Positions 7,597-8,295 of a stretch of DNA of 8,295 nucleotides are shown here, in pieces. Below the pieces are notes generated by a model. It was not told the origin of the DNA, did not search any database, and worked only from the letters and a program-made list of their open reading frames with translations. Every line of letters begins with the position of its first letter. Within the stretch, counting starts at the first letter, position 1. The position numbers and the translations under genes were made by a program. Source of the DNA: Bacillota bacterium (GTDB lineage: Bacteria; Bacillota; Clostridia; Oscillospirales; Oscillospiraceae); the NCBI GenBank assembly GCA_023395775.1, contig JAEWYA010000045.1, positions 1 to 8,295 of the forward strand. The letters run 5' to 3'.

Positions 7597-7627
7597 AAAA
7601 TAAGAAGCCGTGCACCGCACGGCTTCT
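7597..7627 (-). terminator. Hairpin terminator or attenuator between the DUF4870 and DUF2752 genes
   Basis: Perfect 11-bp inverted repeat, arms 7603-7613 and 7617-7627, with a 3-nt loop. On the - strand it is followed by TTATTTTC. It begins 5 nt after the DUF4870 stop. It fits an intrinsic terminator with an interrupted T tract, so partial read-through into the DUF2752 gene is plausible. Confidence 0.75.
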
Positions 7628-7632
7628 CTACC

Positions 7633-7899
7633 TCACTTCAGCAATTTGAACTGTCCCAGTATCGGAACCTCCTTCTCCTCGTCATTGATCGCGCTGATGC
7701 AGCCCATCACCGCGCAGACGAAGCAGAAGATGCCCCATACCCAGCCAATGCAGGGAATAATGCCAAGCAGACCTGCCAGCCAGATCACCAGTGCCTGATT
7801 AATGTGAAATTTTGCGCCCTCGCGATCGCCAAAAACCAGCGCAATCAGTAGTCCGATCCAGGTCAGGTATGCAACAATTCCAGTCGTTTTGCGATCCAT
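7633..7899 (-). CDS. DUF4870-family small membrane protein
   Basis: 88-aa protein of unknown function with the DUF4870 pattern: a first membrane helix (about 7-23), the short loop GDREGAKFHINQALVIW, then two close helices (about 36-50 and 53-70) and a charged tail ending EVPILGQFKLLK. The frame stays open upstream to an ATG at 7968. I chose the ATG at 7899 because GGAGG (7908-7912) lies 8 nt before it, and because residues added by the longer start are polar and unlike the family. The longer start would also lie upstream of the predicted transcript start. A promoter and an inverted repeat sit directly upstream. Its neighbour downstream is the DUF2752 membrane gene, reached across a hairpin. 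Confidence 0.85.
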   Translation of the reverse strand: MDRKTTGIVAYLTWIGLLIALVFGDREGAKFHINQALVIWLAGLLGIIPCIGWVWGIFCFVCAVMGCISAINDEEKEVPILGQFKLLK

Positions 7900-7907
7900 A
7901 AACGCCG

Positions 7908-7912
7908 CCTCC
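7908..7912 (-). promoter_or_regulatory. Ribosome binding site deciding the DUF4870 start
   Basis: GGAGG on the - strand, 8 nt from the ATG at 7899. It favours this start over upstream ATGs at 7914, 7920 and 7968. Confidence 0.75.
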
Positions 7913-7939
7913 ATTTTCATAAATATCTCAATTTTTTTC

Positions 7940-7968
7940 ATTTTAGCATAGTAATCCCATAAATGCAA
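7940..7968 (-). promoter_or_regulatory. Predicted extended -10 promoter of the DUF4870 gene
   Basis: On the - strand, TTGCAT (7963-7968) and TAAAAT (7940-7945) are 17 bp apart, with TGC directly before the -10 as in an extended -10 element. The predicted transcript start is near 7933, about 34 nt before the ATG at 7899. The -35 is weak, so the promoter may depend on the extended -10 or an activator. Confidence 0.6.
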
Positions 7969-7982
7969 GAAATATGCTAAAA
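7941..7982. repeat. 10-bp perfect inverted repeat flanking the DUF4870 promoter
   Basis: TTTTAGCATA (7941-7950) and its exact complement TATGCTAAAA (7973-7982) are separated by 22 bp, with centres 32 bp apart. One arm covers the -10 and extended -10; the other lies just upstream of the -35. It could be a pair of protein binding sites; the promoter overlap may partly explain one arm. Confidence 0.55.
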
Positions 7983-8159
7983 GCAGTATCTGCCGCTCAA
8001 TCTAAATCATACTCGTCAAGGGATACAGGCAGCGAAATTTCTTGTAAAATGATCTGAGCAAATGCTCATGGTTGGGCAAATTATTGGCTGCGTTTCCGCT
8101 GCCAGAGCCGCGCATCTGTTGTCGTTTTGAGAACAATATTGCACGAAGAAAAAATGCAG
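7983..8159. other. Spacer between rRNA terminator and DUF4870 promoter, no gene seen
   Basis: No convincing coding sequence, tRNA or mobile-element end. The only structure noted is the short dyad TGAGCA-AA-TGCTCA at 8055-8068. A - strand frame crosses the area but runs into the 5S gene and has no ribosome site. Confidence 0.5.
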
Positions 8160-8190
8160 AAAAAAGCGGACAGCCATTTGACTGTCCGCT
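8158..8190 (-). terminator. Intrinsic terminator of the rRNA operon
   Basis: Perfect 9-bp stem, arms 8165-8173 and 8182-8190, with an 8-nt loop. On the - strand a run of six T residues (8160-8165) begins at the base of the stem, with a second T run shortly after. It starts about 5 nt beyond the predicted 3' end of 5S rRNA. Confidence 0.9.
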
Positions 8191-8194
8191 CTGT

Positions 8195-8295
<101 letters not shown>

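Overview
The window looks like chromosomal DNA from a fairly GC-rich Firmicute of the class Clostridia, most likely an Oscillospiraceae-type gut anaerobe. This is an inference. It rests on the tandem substrate-binding-domain sensor kinase, a clostridial-style OGG1 glycosylase, a YmdB phosphodiesterase, strong GGAGG-type ribosome binding sites and short intergenic gaps. I see no insertion sequence, integrase, CRISPR array, tRNA gene or phage gene.

Layout. At the left edge, on the + strand, is a large hybrid sensor histidine kinase whose N-terminus lies outside the window (2-2710). It is followed by a hairpin terminator (2713-2762) shared with the operon that converges on it. From 7024 down to 2817, on the - strand, five genes form one tight operon: ymdB, a YbaK/EbsC-type aminoacyl-tRNA deacylase, an SbcD/YhaO-type metallophosphoesterase, a cytoplasmic L-asparaginase, and an OGG1-type 8-oxoguanine glycosylase. 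Gaps are 31, 3, 9 and 1 nt. A good vegetative promoter (TTGCAA, 17 bp, TATAAT) sits just upstream of ymdB.

Further right, still on the - strand, are two small membrane-protein genes, DUF4870 (7633-7899) then DUF2752 (7170-7580). A strong hairpin separates them. A promoter ahead of the DUF4870 gene is overlapped by one arm of a 10-bp inverted repeat. At the right edge is the 3' part of a 5S rRNA gene (- strand, about 8195-8295) with its own intrinsic terminator. The window therefore begins just downstream of an rRNA operon.

How the genes fit together. The five-gene operon mixes damage repair (oxidised guanine removal, a putative DNA nuclease), translation quality control (deacylase), nucleotide signalling or RNA turnover (YmdB) and amino-acid catabolism (asparaginase). 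The sequence shows tight translational linkage but no common pathway. The kinase is a separate sensory unit with no response-regulator gene in view. I found no clear case of a wholly new system. The least explained parts are the DUF4870-DUF2752 membrane pair with its regulatory DNA, and the nuclease that lacks its usual SMC-like ATPase partner.
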